DNA from: Phascolomyces articulosus
Lineage: Eukaryota > Mucoromycota > Mucoromycetes > Mucorales > Lichtheimiaceae
Reading direction: 5' to 3'
Length of the DNA stretch: 64,000 nt
Assembly: GCA_025677815.1 (NCBI GenBank)
Contig: JAIXMP010000006.1
Location: forward strand, 248,001 to 312,000
The first letter of the stretch is position 1, and each line of letters opens with the position of its first letter. Positions 50,002 through 62,124 of this stretch are shown piece after piece. The notes under the pieces were generated by a model, which was not told the origin of the DNA, ran no database searches, and saw only the letters and a list, made by a program, of their open reading frames with translations. A program made the translations under genes and the position numbers.

Positions 50002-52446
50002 TCATGATCGTCTTTTTTTCGCTGCAACTGATTTTCCTTTCTTGTTTTCCTGCGCTTTTCTCTTCTTGACCCTTTCTCTTCGTTTCAAATCTGGCCGTGT
50101 CCATGACACGGGAATGACATTTTTGGTAGAATTATTTTGTCCATCTAATTTGTTTAGTATTCTATATTTAACCTCCTTTGCAGTCAAACTAATGATGGTC
50201 TATAAATACAAAGACACATATTAAAAAACATTAGTCCATGAAAAACATAGTACCCAAAGAAATGTACCGATCTTCACATACTTTTACTTGTGTGAACGCT
50301 GCGATGATCAATGGTAATTGAGATAACTGCGAGTATTTTGTGATAAGGTCGACATCCTGCAGTTGAATCATTTCGTATATCCCATTATATCGTAGCTGGA
50401 GCATATATGTTCTTACCGATGATCCTAATTTTTCAGCTTGTATAAGTATAACATGTAATAATAACATATAGAAGTATATATAGTGTACATCCCCAAATCG
50501 TTTTTTCAGTACCTTCTACTACTATTCCACAAACAATAGGATTGGCTACCTTGGCAGTAACCAATGCATCAATCATAATCTTGAGCTCTCGCCCAAGTTT
50601 TTGCAAATCATGACCACCTTTTTTAGGGGGTTTCACCTCCACCGCAAGCAGATCAAACACCCGTCCTTGAACTTTAACAGATGCCATGAAATCAGGTAGC
50701 AAACGTTCTACTTCTGACCCATCCACACTATTACCAACAGAGCTGGTTGAGATGTTGCGGGTTGCTTCTAGTGACGTGTTGGCCCTGGGTAAAAAAAAAT
50801 ACATGAATTAGAAAGGAAGAGAAATAATAATCATATGACCTTATCGATTATTACTATATATTGTTCGTTAAGGTGTCCATTATCCATACCAATTGTAAAT
50901 AAATTGAGAATCTTTTGTAAAGATAGCATTTATAACAGGCGTAACATGAGCGTGTACATGGGTATCTTCAGTAGGATTCAAATTCCATTGTTGAGGTGTG
51001 GTGGCAAGGTGGTATAAAGTTTCAGAAATGTATAATAAAGGTTTGCTTCGCATTTCGGTTGCCTTTAGCATGTATCCTATAACCATAGATCTAATTTTCC
51101 AACTGTCATCATCTTCCTCGTTTTGAGCAGCATCCATAAGTGCCTAAAATAGAGTTATTAGCTTAATGGATATAGCACATATGTATAATGTCAATATAAA
51201 ACATATTTTATATTTAATCGTACCCATACTATTGCCCTACACCAATCGTCCGCTTCTTCAGTCAGTTTTTCATATGATACATTTCGTTTCACGGACAATG
51301 AGTTTGATCTGAAAGGGTAAGCCGACTGATCTTCATCAAACGCGAACAAGTACACATGGCTTAACGATCTAAACAGTGATATCAGTATCATTTCCAACCA
51401 CACGTTCTCATATTCTATTATACATTATTTATTTACTAGAAACACGTACAATTCTCTGCGAGGGCTAAGGGATTTTGTGTGCTTTTTGGCTTCGTTGATT
51501 GATTGCTTTCGAAAATTGAATAGTGATTTTGAAATGTTATGGCTTTTATCGATCCACTACCAATACAAACGAAGAAATAATATATATGCCAATTTCAATA
51601 AGAATATATCGCTTTATACAAACAATACAAAATAAAGAGTCGTTACCATTTCGTTTTCTTGTACGGTAACGAAATTCTCATTAGTGAGATCATAAGCATT
51701 CAAGTACACTATGGTTGGGCGGTCGTCTATACTTGACCAGCTGCTACTTGAAGAATCTGATTTTGCTCAGATTAGTATATAGATAGATTCCATGTCGAAT
51801 TTATACTCAAATAATAATATATTACCTAATTCTGTTCTCTGTTGGTTCATTAGGTTTGTCGTTTTTGCCACCCTTTTTCCAGTACTTCCAGCAGTATCTT
51901 TCATAGCCTGGATCCCTGCGAGCTGAAGTGCTACTCCTGCTTCGGCCTATATTATATATAGTTCAGCATCGTATAAACCATAATCATACATTGCAATATA
52001 GAAAAATAAAAATCACAATTACCAATTTGTAAATTGTATTCCATGTCTCGGGTGCACAGTTTGTGCTATCATTCAAAAATTGCATTGAATTAACAACACT
52101 ATAAAAATAAACAGTAATTAAAAAACATTCAAATTCCATACTTACTCTGGTTGGAGGTTGGGACTAATCTCTTTAAGTACTCGTTTGAATCGTTTACACC
52201 ATTTCGTCTTTACAACATCGGCATCAGGTACGATACCAGTCCATCCAGCAATATTCTCCATGTTGTTTTTTAAAAACGTGTCTAGTGAACTTGCACTTGC
52301 TGAATTTTGATTTGAAACATGAGCAACTAACTCTACATGAGGATATAGTAAAGACAAAATTAATAAGCATAAGCATAAAAAAAGGAATCATGGTATTCAT
52401 TACCAGTATATCCAGGATAGTAATCGGCTGTGGGCTGCGACGGCAT
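50002..52446 (-). CDS. Unrecognised protein with a PD-(D/E)XK nuclease-like motif
   Basis: This is an intact reverse-strand gene of about 11 exons and roughly 580 aa. It starts MPSQPTADYYPGYT (ATG 52446) and ends AAKKRRS before TGA at 50004-50002; every junction read joins in frame with GT-AG introns. The N-terminal half is helical (VVNSMQFLND, AEAGVALQLAGIQAMKDTAG, YENVWLEMILISLFRS). Near residues 400-450 it reads LLPDFMASVKVQGR then FDLLAVEVKPPKKGGHDLQK. The Asp of PDF, followed about 18 residues later by Glu-X-Lys at the end of a hydrophobic strand, is the spacing of the PD-(D/E)XK nuclease core. A strand-rich tail (SSVRTYMLQLRYNGIYEMIQ) and a basic, nuclear-localisation-like C-terminus (KRRERVKKRKAQENKKGK) follow. 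No named family is recognised; nuclease activity is an inference from motif spacing. It sits among transposon remnants. Confidence 0.7.
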
Positions 52447-53215
52447 GTTGTAAAGTAACAAAGGTCTGTATAAAGGAATATCTTTTTTGATTTTTTGATT
52501 CGTTTCCCACCTAAAAACTCCTACCAGCATGAATTTAAAAATTGCTGCGTATTAAATGTTGATTTGATTTGCCATATAATTTCTTCATGCTTGCTAGACA
52601 ATTACTGTATAGATTCTATGTTTGATGCAGTCATGATAGTTTCTATCCTGCGAAACTCATTTTATAATGAATTAATTGTTGATCTATATTTAGCTATAAT
52701 GCACTATCTACCTGCTCTTTACTAAAGTTGTTGGTAACTGTTTCGTATGGTATTATTTTTTATACGAAAGAAATTAGTTCAAGGTTCTTCAAATTCATAT
52801 AAATTTGTTCCATGCCAGCATCACATTTACACCTCCAAAATTCTTTTATTTGCATGAATGTGCCAATGCAGTCAATTTAAATACGTATAATTATTTATTC
52901 CATGACTCGATTTGTTATTCTATCGATGATATAAGTATATATGGGCAATAGAAATACGCTAAAAATTTCATTTCATTTCCTAGGTAAAATCTGAGCGAAT
53001 GCACTCGTTGGAATTTGGAAGGTTGAATGGTAAAAATGGAAAATAGGTTTGACTGAAAAGCGAGCCTACGGCAAACACATGCTTGCAGGTTCTAATCAGG
53101 ATTTCTCGTTGGCCAGCCGGTACAGTATCATAATGCTTATTCAGGATCACACTGACGATAGATTACTTCTATCATAAAAAAAAACTCCAACTCCGTTATA
53201 TTTGAACATTTTTCA
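52447..53215. other. Non-coding spacer
   Basis: Promoter side of the nuclease-like gene. A patch at about 53050-53130 is less AT-rich and contains a tRNA B-box-like ggttctaatca, but no full tRNA can be folded by eye. Confidence 0.35.
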
Positions 53216-54495
53216 ATTATCCCCGGTCAAAGTTGTAGATTTATACCAATTTGTAAATTGCACGAACTTCCAATAAAAATTAAATCTACCATGGGAACCT
53301 TGACCTGTATAATTTGTAGTTGCTGGTGATATTTGCTGAGAAGCTGTAACATTGACCTGTTGTTAAATTTCACTTCCTGTTTGCACGGGAGGAGCAGGAT
53401 ACGATTGTTGCTGCATTTGCATGGGAGCGAATTGTGGCCGGGTCTGGGTACGAATTACCGATAATGTCCAGATACAGGTGGTTGCCCGATAGCTGAACCA
53501 GGACGATCGGGCTGTTGATTGTTAAATTCAGCAACATTGTGCTGCGATTCTGGTAATGGATTCTAATGATGTTGGGATCGTTGCATTTTCAAAGATTACT
53601 AATTTACTGGTTTGGGTTATGTGAGTGTATCTTAAAAAGGCAAAAATCTACAAAATATGTCAATTGTAATGGTTTACCCGTTTTCAGGTAAACCAACTCT
53701 GGGTGAATATTTTACGGATAATAAAAATGTGAATTTTACGTAAAAAAAAAAAAAAATATTGCCAAAGGATCAAATAATCGAGGAAACAATCTGAGGTTTT
53801 TCTTAATTATTGATATTTTATTATTAAAAAGTTATGATTTTGAATTTCGAACTTTGAATACTACTTTTGAATGATATATGAGTTTATATTACCCGCCTTA
53901 ATGAAGATGATGATGGTATTTTGCACTGGCTGAATTTGTTGCTAATAAATGCAGGCGTCTTTTATAATAAGTAGCAAAGAACGATAATCTTTAAGTATAT
54001 GAAGAAAACGCTCAATTTCATCATTGTTTGTATTTTGACTAATTTCCAATGCAAGAATATCCAAGGACGAAAAGCACCAGAAAGTAAATATTGCAAACGT
54101 TTTAACGGCATGTCTTGTTTCGTTTGAAACTTATTCATTTTACGAGTCGCGATAGGTAACGAGTCAGGAGGTTGATATTGAAGGTTTTCAATTGAAGAAT
54201 AAGGATCAATGATATTTCGACGCTCATCGTCTGGAAGTAAAGTGGTGAAAAGTTTCGATCTCAAAGAAAAAAGGTCGTTCAAGAGAGGAGGGGGAGAACA
54301 AGTGTAAGAAGGTTTAACTTTTAATGAAAGAAGGGGTGTAAGATGTTGTTCTTCATCCTCTTCCACGTTGGAATTTATTGAGTCTACTGGCTCTGCTGAT
54401 GGTTGAGCTCTTGATTGAAATGCAATATATTGCTCAAGCTGTAGAAGTACTTGTTGCAAAGCAACGAATTGATCATTTTGATTAGCTGAATCCAT
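53216..54495 (-). pseudogene. Retroelement gag-like remnant
   Basis: The reverse strand starts MDSANQNDQFVALQQVLLQL (ATG 54495) with a coiled-coil-like N-terminus. YQPPDSLPIATRKMNKFQ and LKRLQYLLSGAFRP follow, then after a frameshift near 54050 LDILALEISQNTNNDEIERF and LLLIIKDACIY with a stop. Downstream, in broken frames, lie QQPDRPGSAIGQPP, a Gln/Pro/Thr-rich part and GRFNFYWKFVQFTNWYKST (53300-53216). This order resembles the gag-like ORF and start of the pol ORF of retroelements common in mucoralean genomes (DIRS- or Ty3-like). No reverse transcriptase or recombinase core is present. A second copy of the NFYWKFVQF segment lies at 60238-60312. Confidence 0.5.
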
Positions 54496-54959
54496 TGATG
54501 TTTTTTGCGGTGCTGACCGAGCGAAAACAAGATAAAATACATGTATATTAGGTAGAATGAAACTTTTCCTTTTCAGACTCAAATTGATCTCTTATGATGC
54601 ACATCTGGTTAAGAGTACACTGCTTAAAAATCCACCATAAATGTACTTTTAACTTTCGTAGTCCGCAGCATCACGCAATTTTTCTCTACTATTCTATATT
54701 GAAACGTTCTGTGTTGCTTTTCACAATTGAGTGATTCTTTTAAAAAGTAACATTATAAAGCAATAATATTAAGTATATAAAAACATAAAGCATGTATTTA
54801 TAGAGTTTATATAAAAGCATATGCTGAGACAAGTGGTAAAAATTGGGCATGAAAAATAGTGGTAATAAAATAAAGAAGAAAAAAAAGAAATATATCGACA
54901 ATTAAGAACATATATAAGCATAGAAATAAATGTACATGGACTTTCATTTAAAATAACAT

Positions 54960-57810
54960 ATTATCTTCATCTTCTTGTTCTTCATCACTTTCATCATCTT
55001 CATCTTGCTTCTCAATCTCATTATACAAGCGATTCACCTCTTCATATTGTTCTTTCCTTGTTCATCTTCATCTTCATCTTCGTTCTTATTCTTCTCCTCT
55101 TCTACTACTTCTCTTTCTACTTCATCGATAACACCAGATAAATTGGTTATCTCTTCCAAATATTCACTTCCTGGAACAACAACTCCTCTATCTCAGTTCC
55201 ATCTAGCACTATGAATATTGCGATAAAATGCCTCTGCTTCCTGTAAATGATGGTATAGAAGAGTGTTCCAACCTTCACTACGGGGACCTTTCTTCTTCAG
55301 AGCTGCTTCTAATGACATGTATTGTTTTTTTGTATAATCCTTAACACACCCAATTTCAATCTAAAAATATTTCACTATTTTACTTATGATGAATATATTT
55401 ATAGACATTGCATAATAGTCCCTACCTCATGATTTTACGTTCTTCTATGGCACAACATTTGTTCATATACTCCCGAAGCAACTTAAAGCTTATCAAGTTT
55501 GTTGTGAAATTCCAAAAGTCACTGTTCAAGTTACAAACATCATTGTATTGACGGCAATCTTGTGGCCTTCCAAGATCGTTACAAATCTTGTTATAAAGAG
55601 TGAGGGTGGGCGTCGCACTTTTTTTTTTACGTTTTGAATATATTTCTTTAAACGATTACTTACTCTATGACCTAGCTATTTAATATAAAATGCATAATTT
55701 ATAATTAATATATAAGGTCTATCTAATGGTATAAATAATAGTCATTTTATATTGAAAGTAAACTATACAAAGATTCGTGGTGCGATGCAGTTGATCTTGT
55801 AAAACCGTTTTCCCAACTATGATGGACTTGAGTTTTGCCTTGGTTTTTGAAAGAGTATACTCTTGTGCTTGAATATATGCTTCTCGATACTTTTTGGAAT
55901 TTTCTGCCCAATATCTGCCCATAAGTATCTTCCTTTGTCTCAAAACTTCTTCGAAGTTCTCAAGGGCTCTTATTTTATGTTGGCTTTAACAAATGTGATA
56001 ATGATATGAAAAATACATATTCGTGATTAGTTTTGCAACAAAAGATATATATTCGGTAACATATAAAACACATTTTCATGAAATAATAACATATTCTATT
56101 TCTTCATTATAGAATTCATGCAAATCATTTGCATATTTACGTACTAATGCTTCTTTGGATACCGTCCCGTTTGCTTAAGCTCGAAGATAATCTCTTTGAC
56201 AAATTCATTCTATTTTTCCTTTATTAGTTGGTCATCATTTAAGATAACTCATGCTTTTTAATAAAATCAGCCGCATTTTTTTCTGTCTTTACTGCTCTAT
56301 TATATCGTCAGCACAGATAGACAGCTATTCCTTTCCTCGTAAGTATAATAATCAGTTAATTAGTTCCAAACACTTCAACATATTATTATTAATAATAGCA
56401 GTAAATATAGCTTCATAAATCTCTGGTTGATAGTTCAAAATTGTTATTAATTAAATGTTTACATTATTATCTCCTTTAATTGGACATGCTGGACATGGAA
56501 TTTTCTTCTCTTCAGGTGTTTCTGCCAATTCAGCATTTAAAAGATGTTGATCAGCTCCATTTTTTACCCGTTGGTAAATAAAAAATGAATTTACCAATGT
56601 CTTCCGAATGATATCATTAATCTACAGCATTAAATATAATATAAATAATAAGTACCCATAAATGAGGAAATATTTACTGTAAGTTATTATTTGCCTTTTC
56701 TTTTTTGTGTATTGATAATAAATTGAAACTTCAAGTTTATGCATCATAGCAAATGGATTTGCAAATGCCTGACATGATAAACGTCCTTTTTCAGGAAGTA
56801 AAGAACACCATTCAAGAAATGACAAATGATACGCAATTGCTGGTTGATTTGGTGATGCAGCAAAAGATGATATCGTAATAGTGTTATTGGTTCCTTTTCA
56901 CAGGCTCGACAGAACGGTAACATGTATTTCTTAACACCTTTGTAATATATATCATGAGAGTTTCGATGATATTATATCGAATATTACGCCAATAATATAT
57001 CCCCTACTGCTATACCACAAAAAAAAATAATTAAACTCTTACGAGTATAATAAAAACAGTGAATATATTTATAAGCTTTAGTACAGTTACAGGCTGGTTT
57101 AACAAATGGTGGATATAAATCCTTGCATTCAGGCCCTCCATCCTTAAAACAAATGATATATTCCTGTTCAAGTGGTTCCAACAATTCGTTCCACGCTTCG
57201 TCTGCTTCCTCCTATCTCTCTGCATAAGACTCCCTTTGCTGCTGTTCGCCAACACGGATATCTTGGGCAATTATACCTCTATGTCTTTTTTGATGAGAAT
57301 TCTCTTCCCCAGCAATGTTACTAATGTCATTATTGTCTTTTACATAAAACAAGATAATTATAAGTATAATGTGCTATTTTCTAACTATTAAATGACAATT
57401 ATTACCAATACTTTGAGATTGATGCATTACATCACAAGCTACTACATGTGTACCATTGTTTAGTTCAGTATTCCGCAAATGATGGTCTACCATATATATT
57501 GTATTAAAAATAATAAGATGTATATAAATTTTACAACAGTACTTTTTACGACATATTGATTCTATATCTAGAATTATACCATGTTGATTATCTATAGGAG
57601 GTGGTTTCGAAGGTCTTACAAGTTCCGGGTTAGGCGAACTATTTCTATCTTCTAATGTTGTAGTTGATATATGGTCGTTTTCACCAAATACTACATCTAC
57701 CGTTGCTGCTGCGATTGTGATTCCAAAGCTAGCTGATATTGTGGTGTTGGGCGAGGAGTGGATTTTAGTTTGCGTCTATACTAACCACTTCTAGATTTTT
57801 TACCTGACAT
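54960..57810 (-). pseudogene. Decayed KDZ-type (CxC1-like) DNA transposase gene
   Basis: Scattered reverse-strand pieces over 2.8 kb keep a consistent order. The start is MSGKKSRSG at 57810. A segment ending FVKPACNCTKAYKYI (about 57060-57120) follows. The CxC region then reads LPFCRACEKEPITLLRYHL, FAASPNQPAIAYHLSFLEW and KGRLSCQAFANPFAMMHKLE (about 56740-56930). After it come NDIIRKTLVNSFFIYQRV and IPCPACPIKGD (about 56470-56640), a helical stretch RQRKILMGRYWAENSKKYRE (about 55880-55943), and an acidic C-terminal part. The pattern of paired Cys, then SPxxPxxAF and LLxW, then CPAC matches KDZ (Kyakuja-Dileera-Zisupton) transposases. Many stops and frame changes remain even allowing for introns. 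The DDE core is not recognisable. Confidence 0.55.
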
Positions 57811-58201
57811 TATTATATCAATAGAAAGAATATTTATACAACAAATAGAATAATAAATAAAAAAGACGTGTTATTATTGTTGCTTAATTGATTATGTATT
57901 GCCTTTTAATCCATTTATGTACATCAGACGTCTATTTATTAACGATATATTACAGTCATAACTAGAGAAAAAAGGAGGTATCCTCGTGTAATAATTTAAA
58001 TATCAACGTATAACGTGTTCTACGTATTATTATAACTTTCCATTTATCATTCGAAATAGAAGAAATTCTATCTTTGGTAAAAAAAAATTCAATTGCTTAT
58101 TATCAATCACTTTTAGATAGCTCTATTGTTATTAGCGTGACATATAATTATATATATATATATCATCATTAATCACGATAATTGTTGTTTGATCCAAATG
58201 G
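57811..58201. other. Non-coding spacer
   Basis: AT-rich; nothing recognised. Confidence 0.4.
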
Positions 58202-59460
58202 ATGTTTCATAATCCAATTTTACTAGCCATTACCTGTGAGTTTGACAATCTTAACTCTTTTTTGATAATCAGGAAACCAATGCTACGTTTAACTGCTTTG
58301 TCTAAATCGCCTTTAACTGCTGGAACAAGGGCATCTGGTTTCACTATAGTGGGGTTATCCGCTCCAAAATCAAAACCTACGATATCCACAGCATGCTCTT
58401 TATTTCTGCATTGGATAATCTGCTTGCCATCATTATCAAGTTCAGTAACTACACGCTTAAATGATCCCCAGCGAAATCGATCCCAACGAACTTGGCTGCT
58501 AGTTGCTGATACTAATCATATGAAATACCAAGTTTATCAATCTGGACATTTCTAACAATGATATCAAGTGACCAAAATAGTAAACTCACGCATTTCATCC
58601 CTGAAATAAGAGGCAATTGTAGTCTTATTCCATGTACACGTCTCTCATAAGCAGACCCATGATCCCAGTTATTCCCATCAACACCATCTGTTATATCCTC
58701 AATATTATCCTGCTCTGTGACACTCTTATATTCTCGCCATCTGATAGTGGTGGTTTATAATTCGATTCAAAATTTATTACATGTTTATTAATCAATAACA
58801 ATTAACAAACATTAACCATTTTTGACTCTATATAAAAAGCACAAACGACTTACTCTACTCTAGTTGATCAATATGTTTTTTAAAAACAATGTTAATAATA
58901 AGTGTAATGCTAAAAAATCGTAGAAACGACTATATACCTCTGAATTTTTCTATAAACTCATCAATGCCACCCATTTTGGCCGATGAATAGTTTGAAGCAT
59001 CTACAAATTTCAGTATTTCCAATAATACATTCTACGAGATATATCTTAGCTGTAGTGCAGACCGTACCTGCTTCACCCCAATCTTCTTCATGTCGAGTAG
59101 AGATAAATAAAGCAATATCATAAATCAAACAGCCTTGACATCATATTAATGCGAGAATCGATATCCCTACGCCAGATTTCTGCAAGCTTTTTTTGATCAA
59201 CTGAATCCGTTGGTACTTTTTGATTATTGGTAATCTCTATCTTTGACTTTAGCTTCGCCACCAGAACATTATCCATTTTAACTTCTTCGTGTGCTGTTTT
59301 GATCTCTGTAATTGCTCCGCCTAAAAGACGATTCGAAATCTTGATGATGTACCCATATTTTAGACAATAGAATTAGATAATAATCTAACATGCTATATCC
59401 CAAAGCTACTATTTCGGACATGTGCGTTCTTCATCGGTACCGTTGAAAACAAGATGAATA
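58202..59460 (-). pseudogene. Broken gene of unknown family
   Basis: Reverse-strand fragments read as protein in several frames. These include KLAEIWRRDIDSRINMMSRL (about 59180), STRHEEDWGEAGTVC, WREYKSVTEQDNIEDITDG and WDHGSAYERRVHGIRLQLP (about 58600-58740). Another is RFRWGSFKRVVTELDNDGKQ followed by VDIVGFDFGADNPTIVKPD (about 58330-58480). Stops and frame changes separate them, and a few introns could account for only some. No family was recognised; the location suggests a mobile-element-associated gene. Confidence 0.4.
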
Positions 59461-59840
59461 AACATATTATAAATGCTAATTTTCCTGGCTGGTTTAAAAA
59501 GAAGGGGACGAATGTTGGATGTAGTAGTGGTAGTAGATTCCATTGTAAAATAACGAAGAAAAAAATAAAAAGAACGCTGAATTATGCATTATGTGGCGTA
59601 GCAATAACGCGTGTTGCGGGCTACGAAAGCCTAAGAGTGCATTTAAGGTCTGAAATCAGAATATGATAGTAGTCTTAGTCTCTGTTTTTTATTTTTCATT
59701 TTTTTAATCTTCCCATTCGAGAATCATTATTTCTCTTTCCATCATCCTCTTCAACTCCTCCAACCTACAATTTCAAGAGACAAGGTTTTTCATTACTCAT
59801 TTTGAACGTAAACTGGGAGTAATTCAGGTAAGGGTGACGT

Positions 59841-59954
59841 AGGAATCCTCCTTGCATGGACTTTTGCTTGGAAGGTACCGATGGACTTTTCGGGCCCTTA
59901 GTGATGAGAGAGGACTCGTTTACCGCGGGCGAGGATATAACCTCTCAGTAGCGC
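59841..59954. repeat. Direct repeat, unit 1 of 2 (114 bp)
   Basis: Nearly identical to 60043-60155 (first ~75 bases perfect, a handful of changes after). It starts aggaatcctccttgcatgg and ends ctctcagtagcgc. Offset between units is 202 bp. GC-richer than the flanks. Confidence 0.95.
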
Positions 59955-60042
59955 AGTCGCTTTCTTTTTCTTTTTTTTCAAATCGCTTGATTGGTGCTAA
60001 CATTAGGGTTCAAATTTGTCGATCACAATGGAGTTCTAGTGA

Positions 60043-60155
60043 AGGAATCCTCCTTGCATGGACTTTTGCTTGGAAGGTACCGATGGACTTTTCGGGCCCT
60101 TAGTGATGAGAGAGGACTTGTATCTGCGGGCAAGGATAGAACCTCTCAGTAGCGC
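60043..60155. repeat. Direct repeat, unit 2 of 2 (113 bp)
   Basis: Partner of 59841-59954. On the reverse strand the end of the unit contains gaggttctatcc, resembling a tRNA/SINE B box. It lies 80 bases from a retroelement fragment. Confidence 0.95.
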
Positions 60156-60237
60156 TGCTAGAACTTCGTATATGTGCTTATGACTTTTTAAAAGGCAAGA
60201 AGCAAAATTTAATATTACTTTATCCCACTATATTTAA

Positions 60238-60312
60238 TGAGACTAATAGCCCTGGTCAAGGTTGTAGGTTTATACCAATTTGTTGGTTGCACGAAATGAA
60301 TTTTATTGGTTG
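60238..60312 (-). mobile_element. Short fragment of the same retroelement as 53216-54495
   Basis: On the reverse strand this matches 53300-53216 over about 70 bases, including tttataccaatttgt on the plus strand in both and the shared peptide FVQPTNWYKPTTLTRA versus FVQFTNWYKSTTLTGD. Flanks are unrelated. Confidence 0.7.
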
Positions 60313-62124
60313 GAATTTTTATTTTTTCCAACCTACAAAAACTGTACCAGCTTCATTGTATATTTTGTACAAATCATAACATTCTCTGTTTTCATGTAAA
60401 ACAAATTACCAATATAAACTTTTCTTATCCATATCCAGTTAAATCCATGCATAAAGTTTCTTTTATAAATATAATTGCTCATGATATTCCTGTTAATATG
60501 TTATATATACAATGTTTACAATAATAAAACTTTACAAAATCATTAAAAACATGTGCTAAATCTCCAGTGCAATTCAAGCTTCAGAAAGAGTACGTTAAAG
60601 TATCGGTAATAAATGAAATTTATAGATTCTATTCAAAGAAATATATATGATATATATATAAGAGTAGTAAGTTTCAAGTGTCGAATAAAATTCTAACAGA
60701 ATTGAATGAGACACTCAAATAAAAATATGAAATATGATTTATTTTATCTTCTTCTATTAAAAGTCACCGAAAATGAAAAAATAAAACTAAGTCTAATATC
60801 AAATGTATATATAATTGATCTCTTAGCGAGGACAGAAAGGGTTGAGGTGGGAGGGGAAATCATATTTTATATTTTTTTATTCTCATGTTTAATGGCCAAT
60901 TGTACGACGTTGTAAAAAAAAAAAAAAGGCGTTTTTTTATTGTGTAAGTTATAACACGTTCTTCTCGTTATCGGAACTCAAGAAGCATACTTTACGTTCT
61001 ATGGTATAATTTCTTTTTACTTATCGCTGTTGATCAATAATGATGAGACGACCTAATAAAGAAGTAATCACTTTTTTTTTCTTTCTTTTTTGTAATGTTT
61101 CTTCTATATCATAAGTATGATGTAATACACACTTGTGTTAATCCATGATATTTTATTTCAATGACAAAAAAAAACATAATATTTATGGCAATTCAAACGA
61201 TCGGGTACCTTGCCTCCTCCCATTCTCTTTTTATTTTCCTTGTTTTCCCCGCGGTTATCTACCTTTGTCTTAGGTTCAGTTAGAACCACATGGTGACAAA
61301 AAAAAAAAGAATCCATTATATCACGATAAGCTGGTTTTTATACCTTTAGAATAAACTAATTCTATTCAGTCATAATAAAAAAAAAACGAATTAGACTCAA
61401 TCTTCTTTTCAATGTATGTATATATAACCAAAAGTAGGGGACTATCATGATCATTGGACCTGCATTGCAGCAAGCAGCTGGTCTCCGTTATATATAGACA
61501 ATACAATTATTATTTTTTTTAAAAAAATATATCCAATCCCTTCCCTTTGTGCAATGAAAATCAAACCCATGACTTGTTGAGAACAAAGCATGATACCCGA
61601 TCCGATAGTATCATTCTAGGATTTTTACGCACAAGCATAAGTCAGGCTGAAACCTGTACTACGGATTTTAAGAAGGGTTACTTTTTTTTCATCCCCTAAT
61701 ACACCGACGATCGGTTTGAATCATTGTATATCAAAGCCAAAAAAAACACACCATTCGTCATTGTCATCATGGTGGTATTCTTATTATGGAATAATAGGAA
61801 GCGTTGGAATACGTAGACATTTTATATACTTATATATGTATATATAGGTAACTATTTCAACAACCAAAAAAAGAATGCAACTAATACATGTATAATAACA
61901 CAAATTAACAGAATGATATTACATTATATCATTTGAAAAAAATGCAAGAAGAGGAGAGAGTGCGTTTATAATAAAAAACTGAGAGTATTTTTTTTGTATC
62001 TTTTCTTGAAAGAAAAGCCAAGAGAAGATATACAGGAGACAATATAATAATAATAAAAATCAATGCAGATAAAAAGAAGAAAAAAGATGCTTATGAAATG
62101 ACACCTATCAATGTATGCATAGAA
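60313..62124. other. AT-rich intergenic region
   Basis: The 3' side of the C2H2 gene and distal spacer. Poly-A/T tracts are frequent. No exon, RNA gene or repeat recognised. Confidence 0.45.

Noticed and set aside
53060..53130. Possible tRNA
   Set aside because: A B-box-like motif is present but no acceptor or anticodon arm can be paired.
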